From assembly GCA_947462335.1 (NCBI GenBank), contig OX381714.1, positions 37,111,360 to 37,175,359 on the forward strand: 64,000 nucleotides of DNA, read 5' to 3'. Positions 36,065 through 48,679 of the stretch are shown one piece after another. The stretch's first letter is position 1. Each line of letters starts with the position of its first letter. This stretch comes from Harmothoe impar. Its lineage: Eukaryota; Annelida; Polychaeta; Phyllodocida; Polynoidae. Under the pieces are notes generated by a model that was given only the letters and a program-made list of their open reading frames with translations, did no database searches and had not been told where the DNA came from. The translations under genes were made by a program, and so were the position numbers.

Positions 36065-36246
36065 CTAACCCTTTAAGAACAGCATATTTTTTTAATACGT
36101 TTTAATATGTTTGTCGTCATGATACATGTATCAACGCTGTAGAGTCTGCATGATGCATGAATGAAGCCCTGGCGAGTAGACTCCCCAGGAATTCATGCAT
36201 ACATCATTAAGATGAAATGCATAGTGTATTAGAGCGTTAAAGGGTT
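36065..36246. mobile_element. piggyBac-like MITE copy
   Basis: It begins CTAACCCTTTAAGAACAGC and ends GCGTTAAAGGGTTAG. The core contains TGCATGATGCATGAATGAAG and GGCGAGTAGACTCCCC. The TTAA has decayed to CTAA/TTAG. Confidence 0.7.
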
Positions 36247-37065
36247 AGCCTAAGGAAGGGGGATGTTACCCCCAGCCACGTGGAAAATGTTCGTGCGTAC
36301 CAGGGAAAATTAGCGTGTTTCCACACCAACACTTGATGTTCCTTTTTATAATTTTCTTTCCCAGTGCTGACATCTCCAGGGAGGGGCAAGGGCGATTGAT
36401 ATCGATCTACCAATGTTTGTAGAACGAATCCCTTTTCCCCCTACAGATGGGGTGAACATTCAGCATTGAATCCCCAATGGAAAAAGATACTGTTTAGTCA
36501 GATAAACCATTACTATTTCAGCCATCTTTGTAAGAATAGACAAATCATCGTACATGATGAGGTATAGCCTGATTTTGTGACCTTTGTGGCGTTGACATTG
36601 TTATCCAATTCAGACCGACAACATAATCATTACCCACATCGTGATGGTAACCCCCATTCTTGGTTGTCAATCCTTGCTGCCTTCCAATGACAAACACATT
36701 ACATAGTATCTATATTTAAGACGCCCCCCCCCCCTACCTCCCAACCCTCATCCTCTATACCTTGACGTCTGCCTAGCCCGGCCGTCTTTCCACCTGCTCC
36801 ACCCAGATAATAAAACCGTCCCATAATTCCATGGCCGTCTTGATCCACTCTCGCCTCGTCACGTGACACAGGATAATCATAGTTGCAGACGACAGTGTTC
36901 ATCCCTTCGCTGGTTTCCGGCGCGGTGCCTCTGCCGCTGCCGCTCGACTATAGTGTAGGAGGGTACCAGCATATAGTTTATCTGGCCCGTGGCAAATCTG
37001 TTTCCGCTGTAGTAGAATGCTAACTGTGATATCAACTATAAATGCCCTCTCTCCAGACAAAAGTG

Positions 37066-37390
<325 letters not shown>

Positions 37391-38211
37391 GGGGGGGGCT
37401 AAACTGGCACAACAGTCCCAGTTCTGCTCACGCCATCTCAGGTACCTTTTGTGACGTAGTCCTCAATAGACGAAAGATGTCAATTATAGGCCAATTAGAA
37501 GTACCCACCGGATCTAACCTTAAAGCTTAATTAGTGCAGGGGCTCTTATTCAAGTACTTATAATTATCCCACCCCACTGTGCTGGTTCTGCCCGTATAGG
37601 CTATAGACACGAGGCAATTTCAATATTTTTAAAGGCTGCATGACTGCTTCGGTTGATTAACAGTATCCTATCGCTCAAATAAAACCCAGTGGTTGCAACA
37701 ACACTAGGGAAGATCGGCAATAATATTTAGAAAGCATTCCAGGTTTGTTTAGCAATGACTTGTTTCATGTCGTGTTTTTCATAACTGTGATATTTGCAAC
37801 TGCTACTGGACCCGACGAGCATGGTGTTTTCACAGAAAATAACAACATCGTTAGCCGTTAGGAATAATAATGTAAGAAATAACCCACACGTTCCTGAGTC
37901 TCTCTTAAAATAAATCACTACGGACTGGCCTCTACCATTGTTATTTTTACATAAAATGAGGTACGAGGGGTTGATTGAACTTAAACCTTGGTTATTAATA
38001 TTGAGGATATAACACATAGCAAACACATAGCAAAGGTGTGAAGCCATGCGTCCATCCACTTGGTGGTTTAAGATGATAATTTCCTATTGGTGATCGTGTC
38101 GAGTATAATTATTTCAAAGAATTGAGGTACTCCCAAAATAACAAATGAATTTCATAGGGAATAATTATGCTCTCCTGAGGAGAACCGGCAGAATTACATT
38201 TCTGTCTACAT
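37391..38211. other. Intronic stretch, nothing recognised
   Basis: Unique AT-rich DNA. A 110-codon minus frame at 37727-38059 shows no domain or splice context. Confidence 0.45.
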
Positions 38212-38444
38212 GAACCCTCTTACTTTAGGTTCAGCCATAGTTCTAGTGACAAATAGAACTGTAATCCCTCATAGTACTATCTCTGCGATCAAACTTCTAG
38301 TTGAGGTGTATCAACCCCGTATAGGGTCGGTAGGCTTCTTAAAATTGATACAGCAAAGGCGTATGAGTTGCTCGGAAGGTTATATTCATACATAATGACT
38401 TCAAAGGGCTTTAGCACACTATACCACTGCACTTAAAGGGTTAA
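38212..38444. mobile_element. Degenerate piggyBac-like MITE copy
   Basis: The right end GCACTTAAAGGGTTAA is intact. The left end (TGAACCCTCTTACTTTAGG) is eroded. The middle has GTATCAACCCCGTATAGGG, matching the family phrase around GGGTCGGCATGATG. Confidence 0.5.
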
Positions 38445-38549
38445 TATTGAAAGCCCTAGCTGCTGTGAGGTGCAGACAATGTTTCTACGTGTCCGATTGT
38501 CGTCTGCGATTAGGCCCTCTGAGACGCTACTAAAGTGGCGCCTTCTTGT

Positions 38550-38830
38550 AGAAACCAGGCCGCGCTAATCGATGACTCCTGCCTGCCCGCCTCTCCAGGG
38601 ATCACCCGTTACCAGACGCTAACCACCTCATAATTCGGTTAGTTCGACCTGCAGTCGCCCTTACCGACCGAGAACCCGGGAGCACACGAGAGATAGCGGA
38701 GACAGCCGAACATTGACGACCCCCTCCCTTCCCTGCCACCCGCTCTCCTTTCTCCCCCTTGGCCAAACTGTTTTTATCTTTATCAAGACGCTTATAATGG
38801 CGCTGCTATCCGGCTGGGAGACGGAATGGT
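38550..38830. other. Moderately CpG-rich patch
   Basis: CpGs are clustered (CCGCGCTAATCG, CTTACCGACCGAGAACCCGG), and a YY1-like AATGGCGCTGC lies at about 38797. No exon is recognised. A possible promoter or enhancer. Confidence 0.25.
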
Positions 38831-41242
38831 GTTTTGACTGGATAAAGGCCTGGGCAGAATGATAACTCTGTCAGTTGGGAGATGTGTGGTTTAGAGCAAT
38901 GACATGTGGAGTCTTTTCATTTGGACCTGTTTACTTTGTATGCTACTGTTATTGTGGAAAATGACACACCCTGGCTAGAGGCTTGTGTGACAAGGGCATG
39001 CTAAATGTATACAAACGATAATCCTTCTGTATCGATAGATAGCAAAATATAGATATTAAAGATGTAATACATTGAATTACCTTTCTCACCTATATTAGGC
39101 AAAAGATATTTGTTTCTGATCACCCTACCAAAATTAGCAAAACAGGACCGACTTCAGTTTTCTTTTTGAAAAAGAAAGGAATTATGAAAAGGTAATCTTC
39201 ATCTTGGATTATTTTCAACCCATCAAAAATTACCTGTGCTGGAAATCTTTGTCATATTATACACCAAAAAAATATTATAAAAACGCATTATTCTTTATTT
39301 TGCCATATATGCATAATCGTGGATAAATTCGTATTAAGCTATCTTTATGGATATAAAATGCCATTGCACTCAAGGACGTTACCATTAAAGGGGCTCATCA
39401 CGCCGCCACGCGCACTAAACACCAGCCAATTGTTGGAAAATAACACCATTGGCAAATTCTCATAGATGGCATGACAACTTCTATTAGGGTCCAATTCATC
39501 GAGCCTCTTGTTTTGCTGCCCAGATCCCCTTACAGACCTCCCCAGGACGAGCCCCGGCTGAGGCCGATCCCCACCTGAAGCTGGTGCCACTCTAGACTAA
39601 GCCATAAAAACACAAGCCATAAGAAACCGACAGGATAAGAAACACTAAGGACGAAAAGAATTAATGGCGCTAGGGCGAGCCGATCCCCCTGACAGGGCGG
39701 GGAAATAGTGAAACACGGGCGCGCTGGGGCATCCCGTTGAAACGGGTTGACACCCTTGATGTAATGGTTAATTACCACCGCTGGACAAAACCGATTCCCT
39801 TGAACCAAAGAGCAAAGGATTTTCCTTGCTTGAACCTAAAAATGGTGCATGCTTCCATGTTGTTACCTTCATTTCCATACCTATATATGGACTATCAAGG
39901 CATAGAACTTTTAAAGTCAAACATCTATAGTATATCTGTCATATCTAGTATCCTGATTCTTAGGTGTGTTATGTTTTCTATCAAAAGCCTAAGCTTGTGG
40001 CAGACTGGATTAAGGGTCAACTAGACTTTAAACTATCCAAACAACCAAAATCCAAAGATTAGGCTATCCTTTTCTCGCCGCACTAAGCTCTTACAAATTA
40101 ATACGATCCATACAGACCAATTTTCAATCGTATCCGATATCGGAGGGTTAACCCGCTTAAAGTAATCAAAATTCGATAATAGGTAAATAATAGATGACAG
40201 TTCCTTGTAGGGCCTGGAATGGAAGATGATTGATACATCAATAGTCCATACATCAGCGGATTAACAAGGCTGATGGGTAATGAAATGGAGAGGAGACTGG
40301 CACGATAGCAGCATGGCATCTTGTCTAAAATGTCGTCTGCTCAAAGGAAATGTGAGATAAACGGCGGGAAACAATCTGTAGAAGCATGAGAAATGTAAAC
40401 AAAATTAATGTACTAGAAAGCATAGGTGTTTTGACTAGCAATGGTGCAAAGTAGAATGCACCCTCCAGCATCTAACACTGTCTCAAGATTTAAGAAACGG
40501 CAGAAGACCACAATAAACAAATTAATACACTCAAAATGAAGTATTCTTTTAAATGCTGTAGCGTAGATACTCCTGATAGAGGTTAACAAATGTCAAATAT
40601 GAAAGAATCGGTAAATGGACTAAGGGGAATTATAAATTATAGATATGGCACTTTAAAGAAAAGTAACAAAGTGTGCAACCTTAGTGCCAATTCCCTGCCA
40701 TTGCAGACACTGGACCAGAGAGGAAAGCCCAGGGTTTATTGATAGTTTATGACCACTGTACTCGAGCAGAATGGCACATTTCCTGCAACAGAATGACTAG
40801 GATTTAACGAGTTGAGTGCTAGGGGCAATGATAAATAATGGGCTGGTTGTTTAAACATGACTGAAGTGTGCTTCAAATCTGTGCATGTTCCACTTAAAAC
40901 ACACTCAAAGTGTCCATGAAGGATTGTATCAACTGATAGGTATCCTTTACACCGTATTGTACTAAGGTCGATTAATTTTGGATGACACTGCTGTTATAAG
41001 GGAAGTGACAATGTATGCTGTGTTGACAAAACGTATGTGTATACATACTCCTTTGGGTTATTGCGGGTTACAAAGGGTATTGTATCAGGGGTGTAGAAAG
41101 ATATTTTTAATAATAATAACAATGATTTCTTCCCCAGACTAAACTGTGACCCGGTAGGTTAAATTTTCTGAATTTATCACATTACCACCCAGTAATAAAC
41201 ATTAGTACGGGAAAAGTCAAACATTGTAATAACAATAAACTT
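38831..41242. other. Intronic stretch, nothing recognised
   Basis: No coding exon, tandem repeat or TIR pair seen. Confidence 0.45.
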
Positions 41243-41296
41243 CTTTTTTTTTTTTTTTTTTTTTAACTTTTTTTTTTTTTTGGGGGGGGGGGGGGG
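41243..41296. repeat. Poly(T) followed by poly(G)
   Basis: Two T-runs split by AAC, then a G-run of about 15. It could be the reversed tail of a retroposed sequence or simple low complexity. Confidence 0.8.
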
Positions 41297-41962
41297 CTTA
41301 GGGCAGACATATTCAGCCCCTCCCCTACTTTGATATTGTGGAGCCCGGGGCCCTTGACCCATGTTCCTATGTCACCGTGTATCATTTGACAGTGCAGTAA
41401 ATATATTCACAAAGAAGCTATACAGCTGATTCACAGTTTGGCTAATTCTACATGAAATATTATGGTTTTATGTTAAATTTCGAATACAATATTGGTAACC
41501 TATATAGGTCTGACTTTGGGATTTTCTTAACTGCACCCATGTGGCATAGGTAGTGGGGTATGCTCCAAATCAAGTACAATTCATTTTTCCTATGTATACA
41601 TCAACATCTGAACATAGCTAGATACCAATACTAAACGGCCTCTAGAGGTCATCTAACCGTATACATCTTACGGTGGAGGTGGCTCTAAATTACCCCTCCT
41701 ATAATCACGGCGCTGTAATTACGTTTCTAATCTGGCAGGCATGTTGTGAACAGGCTGCGCCGTCAGTGATGGGATAAAGAGTCGGCCGTACCGTCAAGTC
41801 TCTCACCTGGCCCATCATTAGATCATCCAATTAGGCAGGTGTGAAGCCTACCGCAGGGGGTGGAGGATTGGGGGTCGGGGGGTGGGGGATGGGGGACTCT
41901 TCAAGGGAGGCACTGCAGGAGGCTTCTATAGGAGCCCCAGGAGTGGGTGGCGTATCAGAGCT

Positions 41963-42205
41963 TTATCCCTTTAAGGACCTTATACTCGATTAATGCAGGA
42001 TGCTCTTCATCTTCTTTATGCAGTAGCTCAACAGTACTGCATTCAAGTATCATGCTGACCCTATGGGGCTAATGCACTCCCAGAGGGTCGGCATGATGTA
42101 TACGACCATGCAGCCCTGGCAAGTTACTCGCCAGGGCTGAATGCATGCATCGTTACTACAGAGGACATGTTACATTAAATCACTATGCAGCCTCTAAAGG
42201 GTTAG
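41963..42205. mobile_element. piggyBac-like MITE copy
   Basis: It begins TTATCCCTTTAAGGACC and ends GCAGCCTCTAAAGGGTTAG. Inside, AGCCCTGGCAAGTTACTCGC pairs across its centre with GCCAGGGCTG, the cleanest example of the family's internal palindrome. Confidence 0.75.
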
Positions 42206-42253
42206 AGACCAAATCCACCCAACTGATAGCCTATCTGGGCGCAATGAGATACC

Positions 42254-42267
42254 GTTGTCATGGAGAC
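42254..42267. promoter_or_regulatory. RFX X-box-like site
   Basis: GTTGTCATGGAGAC is close to the vertebrate X-box form GTTGCCATGGAGAC. Function is inferred only from the motif. Confidence 0.3.
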
Positions 42268-42474
42268 GCTAGGTAGGTGACACTATCTTCATAGGGCAGA
42301 TGGAGTTGTGGTGGGGCCGGGGGTGAGTCATTGGTCTTGGAATATCAGGAATTGAGTTGTCTCATCATGTTATAATGGGTGTGAGAAACTAGTGTGATTT
42401 ATAAATTGTGAAGGATTATATATTCCCTAAAACCCCATTTTTGTATCTGTCATAATCGAAAATATATCCATGTA

Positions 42475-42720
42475 CTAATTTAAATAAATGAGTGATTCAT
42501 TTTTTTGGAGTAATGATCCTACTAGTTTCAGCAGACCAGCTGCCTTCATCAGGGATACTCTTTTATTTGCAAATTGGTTCTGAGGTATGGTTGGGAGCAG
42601 TTTGCGGATCACGATAAAATTAGACATAGCAATGGTTGTTAGGTTCATGACCGAGTTACAATTGAGGTCATATATGGCATACAATCGTTGATTAGTGTTT
42701 TACAACGTTCTTTTAGGTGA
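42475..42720 (-). other. Possible retroelement 3' remnant
   Basis: On the minus strand the phrase CTGATGAAGGCAGCTGGTCT followed by GCTGAAACTAGTAGG resembles 3' tails I associate with Penelope-like retroelements, and a 69-codon frame (42475-42684) covers it. No reverse transcriptase or GIY-YIG motif is visible, so the assignment is weak. It lies directly downstream of the EF-hand frame. Confidence 0.25.
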
Positions 42721-42762
42721 AAAAAATCCATGTTGAAACACTGGTACAAATCCACAAAACTA

Positions 42763-43476
42763 GGCCCTACTATTTCCCCTTTCAGTTCTTACTGATTCTA
42801 GGTGTTCTACAGCTAGACTTCTGGCCTCTTCATAGGTGATTTCACCATCATCGTCACTATCAGATACAAATAGATCTTCCATCAATTCTCTATGAATTGG
42901 GTCATTTACATATGACCAGTCTCTGGTGTCTTCCGGTATTTTTACAGGCAAGTAATTACTGGATCTTTCTTCAGTAAATAATTTAAAATCAATTTCTGGT
43001 AATTCAGATATCGGACTTGGAATTGACACATATTTGATGATTTCTGCTACAGACACAGGTTTGGCACATTTTATCCTTGGATCAATAGTTACAATCATAT
43101 CAGGATCAGGAGTCGTTGTTTTGCTAGGTAGGTCTATCGGTATTAATTTCCATTTAACCTCATGAGGAGCTACTATGTCAGTGTTCATTTTGGTAATTTC
43201 CGGGCTCAGCGACAGGAACTGGTGTAGAGTGGGGCAGCAGGGGCCAGAGCGTGAAGGAATTTCTGTCATCTTTTCAGTGACAGATGTTGCGAAACAATCA
43301 ACAAATTGATTTTTCCCAACTGGTGGTGTCCAGGCTCTTTCTGGTAATTTTGGGTAATTTGGAGCTTGACTGGCCTGAAGAGAAAGGTTTGGTTGATCTT
43401 TGAAAAATTCATTTAATCTAATTTTCCTTGAAAATAGGAGTGCGTCTTTGAGACTATGTGATTTATATCTGGTATA
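42763..43476 (-). CDS. EF-hand-containing coding frame, probable internal exon of an unknown gene
   Basis: On the minus strand 238 codons are open. Likely splice sites bracket most of it. The acceptor CCTTTCTCTTCAG|GCC at 43375/43374 and the donor TCA|GTAAGA at 42793/42792 would define a 582-nt phase-0 exon of 194 residues. Near its C-terminus is a canonical EF-hand loop, DSDDDGEITYEE (42861-42826): Asp at positions 1, 3 and 5, Gly at 6, Ile at 8 and Glu at 12. It is flanked by helices HRELMEDLF and ARSLAVEHLE, predicting one Ca2+-binding site. The rest is Pro/Ile-rich and I recognise no family. An intronless reading would start at ATG 43269 and end at 42760. The upstream part (SRKIRLNEFF ... 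RAWTPPVGKN) loosely recalls the region before the RT domain of some retroelements, but no RT motifs follow. A gene nested antisense in the NALF intron is the simplest reading. Confidence 0.6.
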
Positions 43477-44679
43477 TTAGCCTTGATGCTCGAGAGAATC
43501 ATGTTGGCAATATTATGTCATCGGTTCATTATTACACCGCAATTTGAATTGGAGGTGTTGGCATTGCTATGAATAGGCATACATTTCATATGCTTCTAAT
43601 CGAGAGGCAGGTTTGCATTCTAGGCAACAGGAGAGGTTAGATTCCGGTTCTAATAGCAACTGTAAATTCACTCGCGTGTGCGCTAAAAAATTCCTGTGGG
43701 ACTAGAAGTGCAATAAATGAAACTGAAACTGAAAGCACAAAGCTAAATGAGTAATAATTTTTCCTGGTTATAATTTAGAAGCGTATACATATGTTCATGT
43801 ACATTTAGTGTAAACTGTATGCAGTACATGCCATGATAGTGTATTATGTCTGGAATAATTGGAATTTAATATACTGTACGGTAAATTAGCAATATCATTG
43901 CTTATTGGTATCTCATACATGTATGTACTGTCGGATGCACTGCCACATATATGGCGGCTAGCTAACTACTCCCCTTGGATACTCACACAATTATACATTC
44001 TGCAGCTGGAAATGTACTAGTTTTACCTGGTTCACTTTAGGTTGCTGTGACAGGTGTGAAACGCATTGGCACAGATGTCAAATGCACTCTACATGTATTT
44101 AGGTCATCATGCATGTGTTACAAAACCTTTATTAACATTATAAAAGGCTATTTGATATCTGGGGGTCTCACCGCCAATGGAAAACCCAATACCTTTTATG
44201 TTAGGTACATAGGTTGCTAGCACATTGAGAATACCTCTGACAATTTGTTATATCAACGTATAAACGAATGTATATGGAATGCGGGTAACTGGAGCAGGTA
44301 GCGATGGAAGTACACACACTCTTGTTAGTGGATATATATCCTGTTATTTACTTTTAACAATGTATAGAGTGCACTCTCTACTCCCCTATTGTAATATCAT
44401 CAATGTAAAACATCTTCACAGCCTGCTATAAAGAACAACCTTCATATACTACTTGCATTGGGGCGTCGTCATTTATGACAATTAAGAACACTTTTCATAT
44501 ACTACTTTCATAAAGTTGTCGTCATTTATGGAAGTCCCTTAAAATAATATCCTCATAATCTGCCTCAGTTAATTCCTCTCAGACCAGTCCATCGCAGCGT
44601 GTAGTTTCACCACATTTAAGAAGAGGGAAAGAGGAATAGCAGAGAGAGGAGGGGTCGACGTGCCAATTAGGGGAGCAGG
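43477..44679. other. Non-coding stretch, small duplication
   Basis: Unique AT-rich sequence. CATATACTACTT and GTCGTCATTTATG recur about 50 bp apart at about 44450-44535, a small tandem duplication. Confidence 0.45.
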
Positions 44680-44689
44680 CAAAGGGCAT

Positions 44690-45110
44690 AGGGCCGACGC
44701 CCGACGGGCTATGGGGTGTGGAGGTTGAGTCAATGGGTTGTAGAGGCTCCGGGACCACGGCCCGGTCCCGCGCGAGGTGCCTGCGGGCGGCGAGACTCGG
44801 CGAGAGCAGTAACATCAATACGGACAGAGATGATTGAATATTCACACTGCGGCGGTAACCTGACTCCTGCCCGCCCGGCTCCCTACCTCCTCTCCCACCA
44901 CCACCACATCCCCTCACTCCCCACCACCACTACTGCATGCTGCTGCCTCCCTCCTGCCCGCCTTACCGTGGCTGCTGTCGTATAGGTGTAGAGACGAAGG
45001 GGAGAAGCAGAGAGGCGGAGAAAAATCAATTACTGCTCACCTCGTGGGAAGGGGCAGATTGCCTGACGCCGCCTCAGTGACGCCCCCGCGCCAAGACGCT
45101 CACTGTTCCA
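44690..45110 (-). promoter_or_regulatory. CpG-rich stretch, possible promoter of the minus-strand EF-hand gene
   Basis: CpG-dense sequence (GGGCCGACGCCCGACGGGC, GGTCCCGCGCGAGGTG, GGCGGCGAGACTCGGCGAG) lies 1.4-1.7 kb upstream, in the minus sense, of the EF-hand exon. A minus frame at 44579-44917 overlaps it and contains a hydrophobic SVLMLLLSPSLAAR, but this could be composition. Orientation and linkage are inferred. Confidence 0.3.
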
Positions 45111-45129
45111 GCCTACTGTCACGGCCCTA

Positions 45130-45340
45130 GTCGTGATTGCCGCGACACTGACACTGTCACTGGTGACACAATGTAATAGTGACACTGACACTATGACATT
45201 GACACTATTACTCTGATACTGACACCGTAACGGTGACACTGTTACACTGGCAATGTTAACTGCCAATGTCATCGTGACACTAACACCGTCACAGTGACAT
45301 TGGCACTTGACTTTGACACTGACACTGTCACGGTTGTGAC
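45130..45340. repeat. Degenerate GACACTGACAC minisatellite
   Basis: Many GTGACACTGACACT-like 6-12 bp units with substitutions, running between a GC-rich stretch and unique sequence. Confidence 0.75.
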
Positions 45341-45654
45341 ACGGAATGCTCTTAGATCTGTTGCTCTGAGTGTTCCAAAAAGAATTGCTCCTCAATACTC
45401 TGTACTACATGTATCTGCCAAGGCAATAGTCATATAAGTGTTACCTGATTTGTCAAGGTCGTGGCACAAGGGACTATGGAAGGTCCCCTGCAGTATGCAA
45501 TCTCTTAGAATTGGCTTGCTAATAATTACCAAGGTCTAGACCGCTGAATTGTAAATTTCGATCTGACCTTTGCTTAAAATCAACTTGGGGCAGTGTGACT
45601 ATAAAGCATTGGCATATGTCCTTTTCCTAAGTTGCCTGGGACCCGCCCCGTCCA

Positions 45655-46275
45655 TCTGGACACCCATGTATGTTGGTGTTGACACAATGTCAGGACCCTC
45701 TCCCTCCATCTAGACACCCATACATGTTGGTGTTGACACACTGTCAGGACCCTCTCCCTCCATCTAGACACCCATGCATGTTGGTGTTGACACACTGTCA
45801 GGGCCCTCTCCCTCCATCTAGACACATTGTCAAGACCATCTCCCTCGATCTAGACACCCATACATGTTGGTGTTGACACAATGTCAGGGCCCTCTCCCTC
45901 CATCTAAACACCCATGCATGTTGGTGTTGACACAATGTCAAGACCATCTCCCTCGATCTAGACACCCATACATGTTGGTGTTGACACACTGTCAGGACCC
46001 TCTCCCTCCATCTAGACACCCATGTATGTTGGTGTTGACACACTGTCAGGGCCCTCTCTCTCCATCTAGACACCCATACATGTTGGTGTTCACACAATGT
46101 CAGGGTCCTCTCCCTCGATCTAGACACCCATACATGTTGGTGTTGACACAATGTCAGGACCCTCTCCCTCCATCTAGACACCCATACATGTTGGTGTTGA
46201 CACAATGTCAGGACCCTCTCCCTCCATCTAGACACCCATGCATGTTGGTGTTGACAAAATGTCAGGATCTGCCCA
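45655..46275. repeat. Minisatellite, 54-bp unit, about 11 copies
   Basis: The unit contains CACCCATACATGTTGGTGTT, GACACAATGTCAGGACCC and TCTCCCTCCATCTAGA. One copy near 45825 is shortened by deletion. The unit includes the palindrome TGACA-n-TGTCA. Both strands stay open in two frames (up to 158 codons), an artefact of 54 being a multiple of 3. Confidence 0.95.
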
Positions 46276-47330
46276 GAGCCTCTGCTAAGTGTGCTACAGG
46301 GAAGAACAGGTCGGCTAGGGTCTGTTACATAATTATGTAAATTAGGATTATTCTGTAACAGGCCCCTGGGATCTAATTAGCTGGGCCTCCTAAGACGGTG
46401 ATACATAGTGGCAGTGTAGACTATACCTTTTATGGAATGGCAGAGCAGTGCCAATTGTGTCCGACACAGCCACCTATTTCCTTTCATCAGTGCGATTAGC
46501 TAGTCAAGACGTCATTCAGGCTCTCATAGTTTATCGAGACCTCACAGTGCCACCTAATGGAAACTCAAGTTGTCGTTAGATAATATACGGATGGCAATAC
46601 TGGATGGTATGGATAGGGATGTGGCAGCCCACCCACAGCTCACACATCTCTATACATTGCACTAGCCGCAATACTTGTTCACTCAAGCTCACACATATGT
46701 ATACTCACCCATGCTCACACATACTGTAAACCCATACCTTACACTAATTTGCTAGGTAGCAAGCGTTTACCCTCACTCAGAGCTCAACCATATCACATGA
46801 CCTCCACACCACACTCTTATCATGCAGGCACTGAGAGCGATCTAGCCTACTAGCAATGAGTCGCTCCACAGTACACTCAAGACCCGAGGAATTGCTCATA
46901 GGAGCTGATCCAGTCTGGTAACCATGGTACTTGTTGCTATGGAGGCAAGGAGGGCTGAGGCAATATATGTTGCTGTGGCAGGTCTGTAGTAGTCGTGGTG
47001 CTAGGGTAGCTCTGTAGTACCAAGGGTCTCCATCAAACAATGATCTGATCATTTAAACAAGGTTTACATTTGTTTGGGTTTAGGCTAGATAGGAGTAGCT
47101 CATGAGTAGCTCATACAGACAGGGAGGGTTTACAATCGGTGTTGCTCAATGCTCTCAGTAAGCTATAGGTGTGATGCTATGTTATTTTAAGCAGTACAAT
47201 GGACGTTAATACAATGGGCGCATATCGGATATTGCCGGTTATAGCATAGCTTGAGCACCACTTTACATACTATTATATCTATGTTTGTCTATCGGATTTC
47301 TACGTTCCGCCAGGTTCATTCCAAAATTCC
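46276..47330. other. Intronic stretch with X-box-like motifs
   Basis: GTAACCATGGTACT at 46918-46931 and GTTGCTATGGAGGC at 46933-46946 both resemble RFX sites. No gene seen. Confidence 0.45.
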
Positions 47331-47335
47331 TGGTA

Positions 47336-47475
47336 GGCCCTTACCCATTAGCCGATTTGGATGCATTATCGGCTGATACGTCCACAAAATTATACTACAA
47401 AGTACTACATTTGGTATGTTTGTTGAGGGAGTATTGGTCGATAATGCATCCAAATCGGCTAATGGGTTATGGCCC
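47336..47475. repeat. Inverted repeat with about 36-bp arms
   Basis: CCCATTAGCCGATTTGGATG CATTATCG (47343-47370) is inverted at 47432-47466 as CGATAATG CATCCAAATCGGCTAATGGG, around a 60-bp AT-rich centre. It is possibly a small TIR element. Confidence 0.8.
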
Positions 47476-48040
47476 TTAGTAATGGTATTGTATCCATCAG
47501 GAGCTTTGTGGGACTCTATGTTAAATGGCAGCTTAAAACTCAACGGTTCAGGTATTTCAGTAGCAACTTAATACTCTGAACTGTGTCTACTCCTGTAAAG
47601 TCAAGCTCTTGTTCATGTGGAGGGATAAGCAGCAGTTTACTGATTCGAATACAGCATAGTTATAGAAATGGGGCTCCTGGAGTGTGTCGTACATTATACC
47701 TTGAGAGCATCATCAGAATACATAATTAGAACACCCAGTGTGAGTGTACTTTACATGTAGGCTAGGTAGATATGGAACTCCCAAGAAGAGACCATTCAAA
47801 TATTATTATAATGCTGCCATTAATAGGTCCTATGTTGAAAAATGAAGAATCCCAAATTTGCATTACATGTTGTCAGCTGATCAGGCAAGTTTGTCCCTAC
47901 TTAATACCCACTCTCAATGCCCATCGCTAGACCTCCCTCCCTGATCCCATTACATGACATGTGTCCACCAGACAGCGAACCTAAAGACACCCCCACAAGT
48001 CTGCCAGCATGGCCAAGGTCCTGGCACACACTGTTGTCCC

Positions 48041-48074
48041 GTTGCCAAGGGAACAGCCCGGTTGCCAAGGAAAC
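48041..48074. promoter_or_regulatory. Tandem pair of RFX X-box-like sites
   Basis: GTTGCCAAGGGAAC (48041-48054) and GTTGCCAAGGAAAC (48061-48074) are exactly 20 bp apart, about two helical turns. Both match GTTGCC-nn-GGNAAC except one position. Function is inferred from the motif. Confidence 0.45.
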
Positions 48075-48679
48075 CTTACGATAACAGCCCTGAAGAGAAA
48101 GCCTTTGTTTTCCTCCCAATATAGACCCAAGACCACAGCCCGACCGGCCAGGCATTCACCTGCAAAGGGTCAGGCATTCACCTGCTGGCTGACCAATGAG
48201 GCCAAGAGTAGTGACCACTGTCCAGTCAGTCTATTAACAGGGCCACAGGTCAGGGTGGTCATTGTGGTCAGTAGACAGAAATCATGATCAAAGATGCAGG
48301 GGTTTTACCTACCCCACTCGTTTTTAATGTATTAAAGATTCTAACAGTACTAGACTCTAGCAAGGTTCTTTAGTGTGTTCACTTTCTGTCCCTTTGATTG
48401 GCCTCTGGATATTTATTATCTATCAAATGGGGATATTCCTTGTGGATTGTTTTCATGTATTCCTCATTACACATAGCTGTTTGCCTTATCAATAGACTTG
48501 AGAGAGTTTGGTTTATATTATGTGACTATTCAGTAGAATTATATGTCTAATAAATTCAAAAGGTCATTAACGTAACTGGAGTTTCTGTCGTTGCATATTT
48601 TACAGTATTAAAGTTTGATACAAAGCCAATTCTCAAATGAATAATTGCATTTTGAAATATAAATCAATATGACATTTTG

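Noticed and set aside
42475..42720. Penelope-like retroelement gene
   Set aside because: Only a tail-like phrase is seen; no reverse transcriptase or GIY-YIG motif is present, so I list it only as a possible remnant.
44579..44917. First coding exon with a signal peptide for the EF-hand gene
   Set aside because: The hydrophobic stretch is short, the frame lies in CpG-rich DNA, and no donor in a matching phase was found convincingly.
45798..46340. 145- and 158-codon frames on opposite strands
   Set aside because: Both are products of the 54-bp tandem repeat, whose length is a multiple of three.
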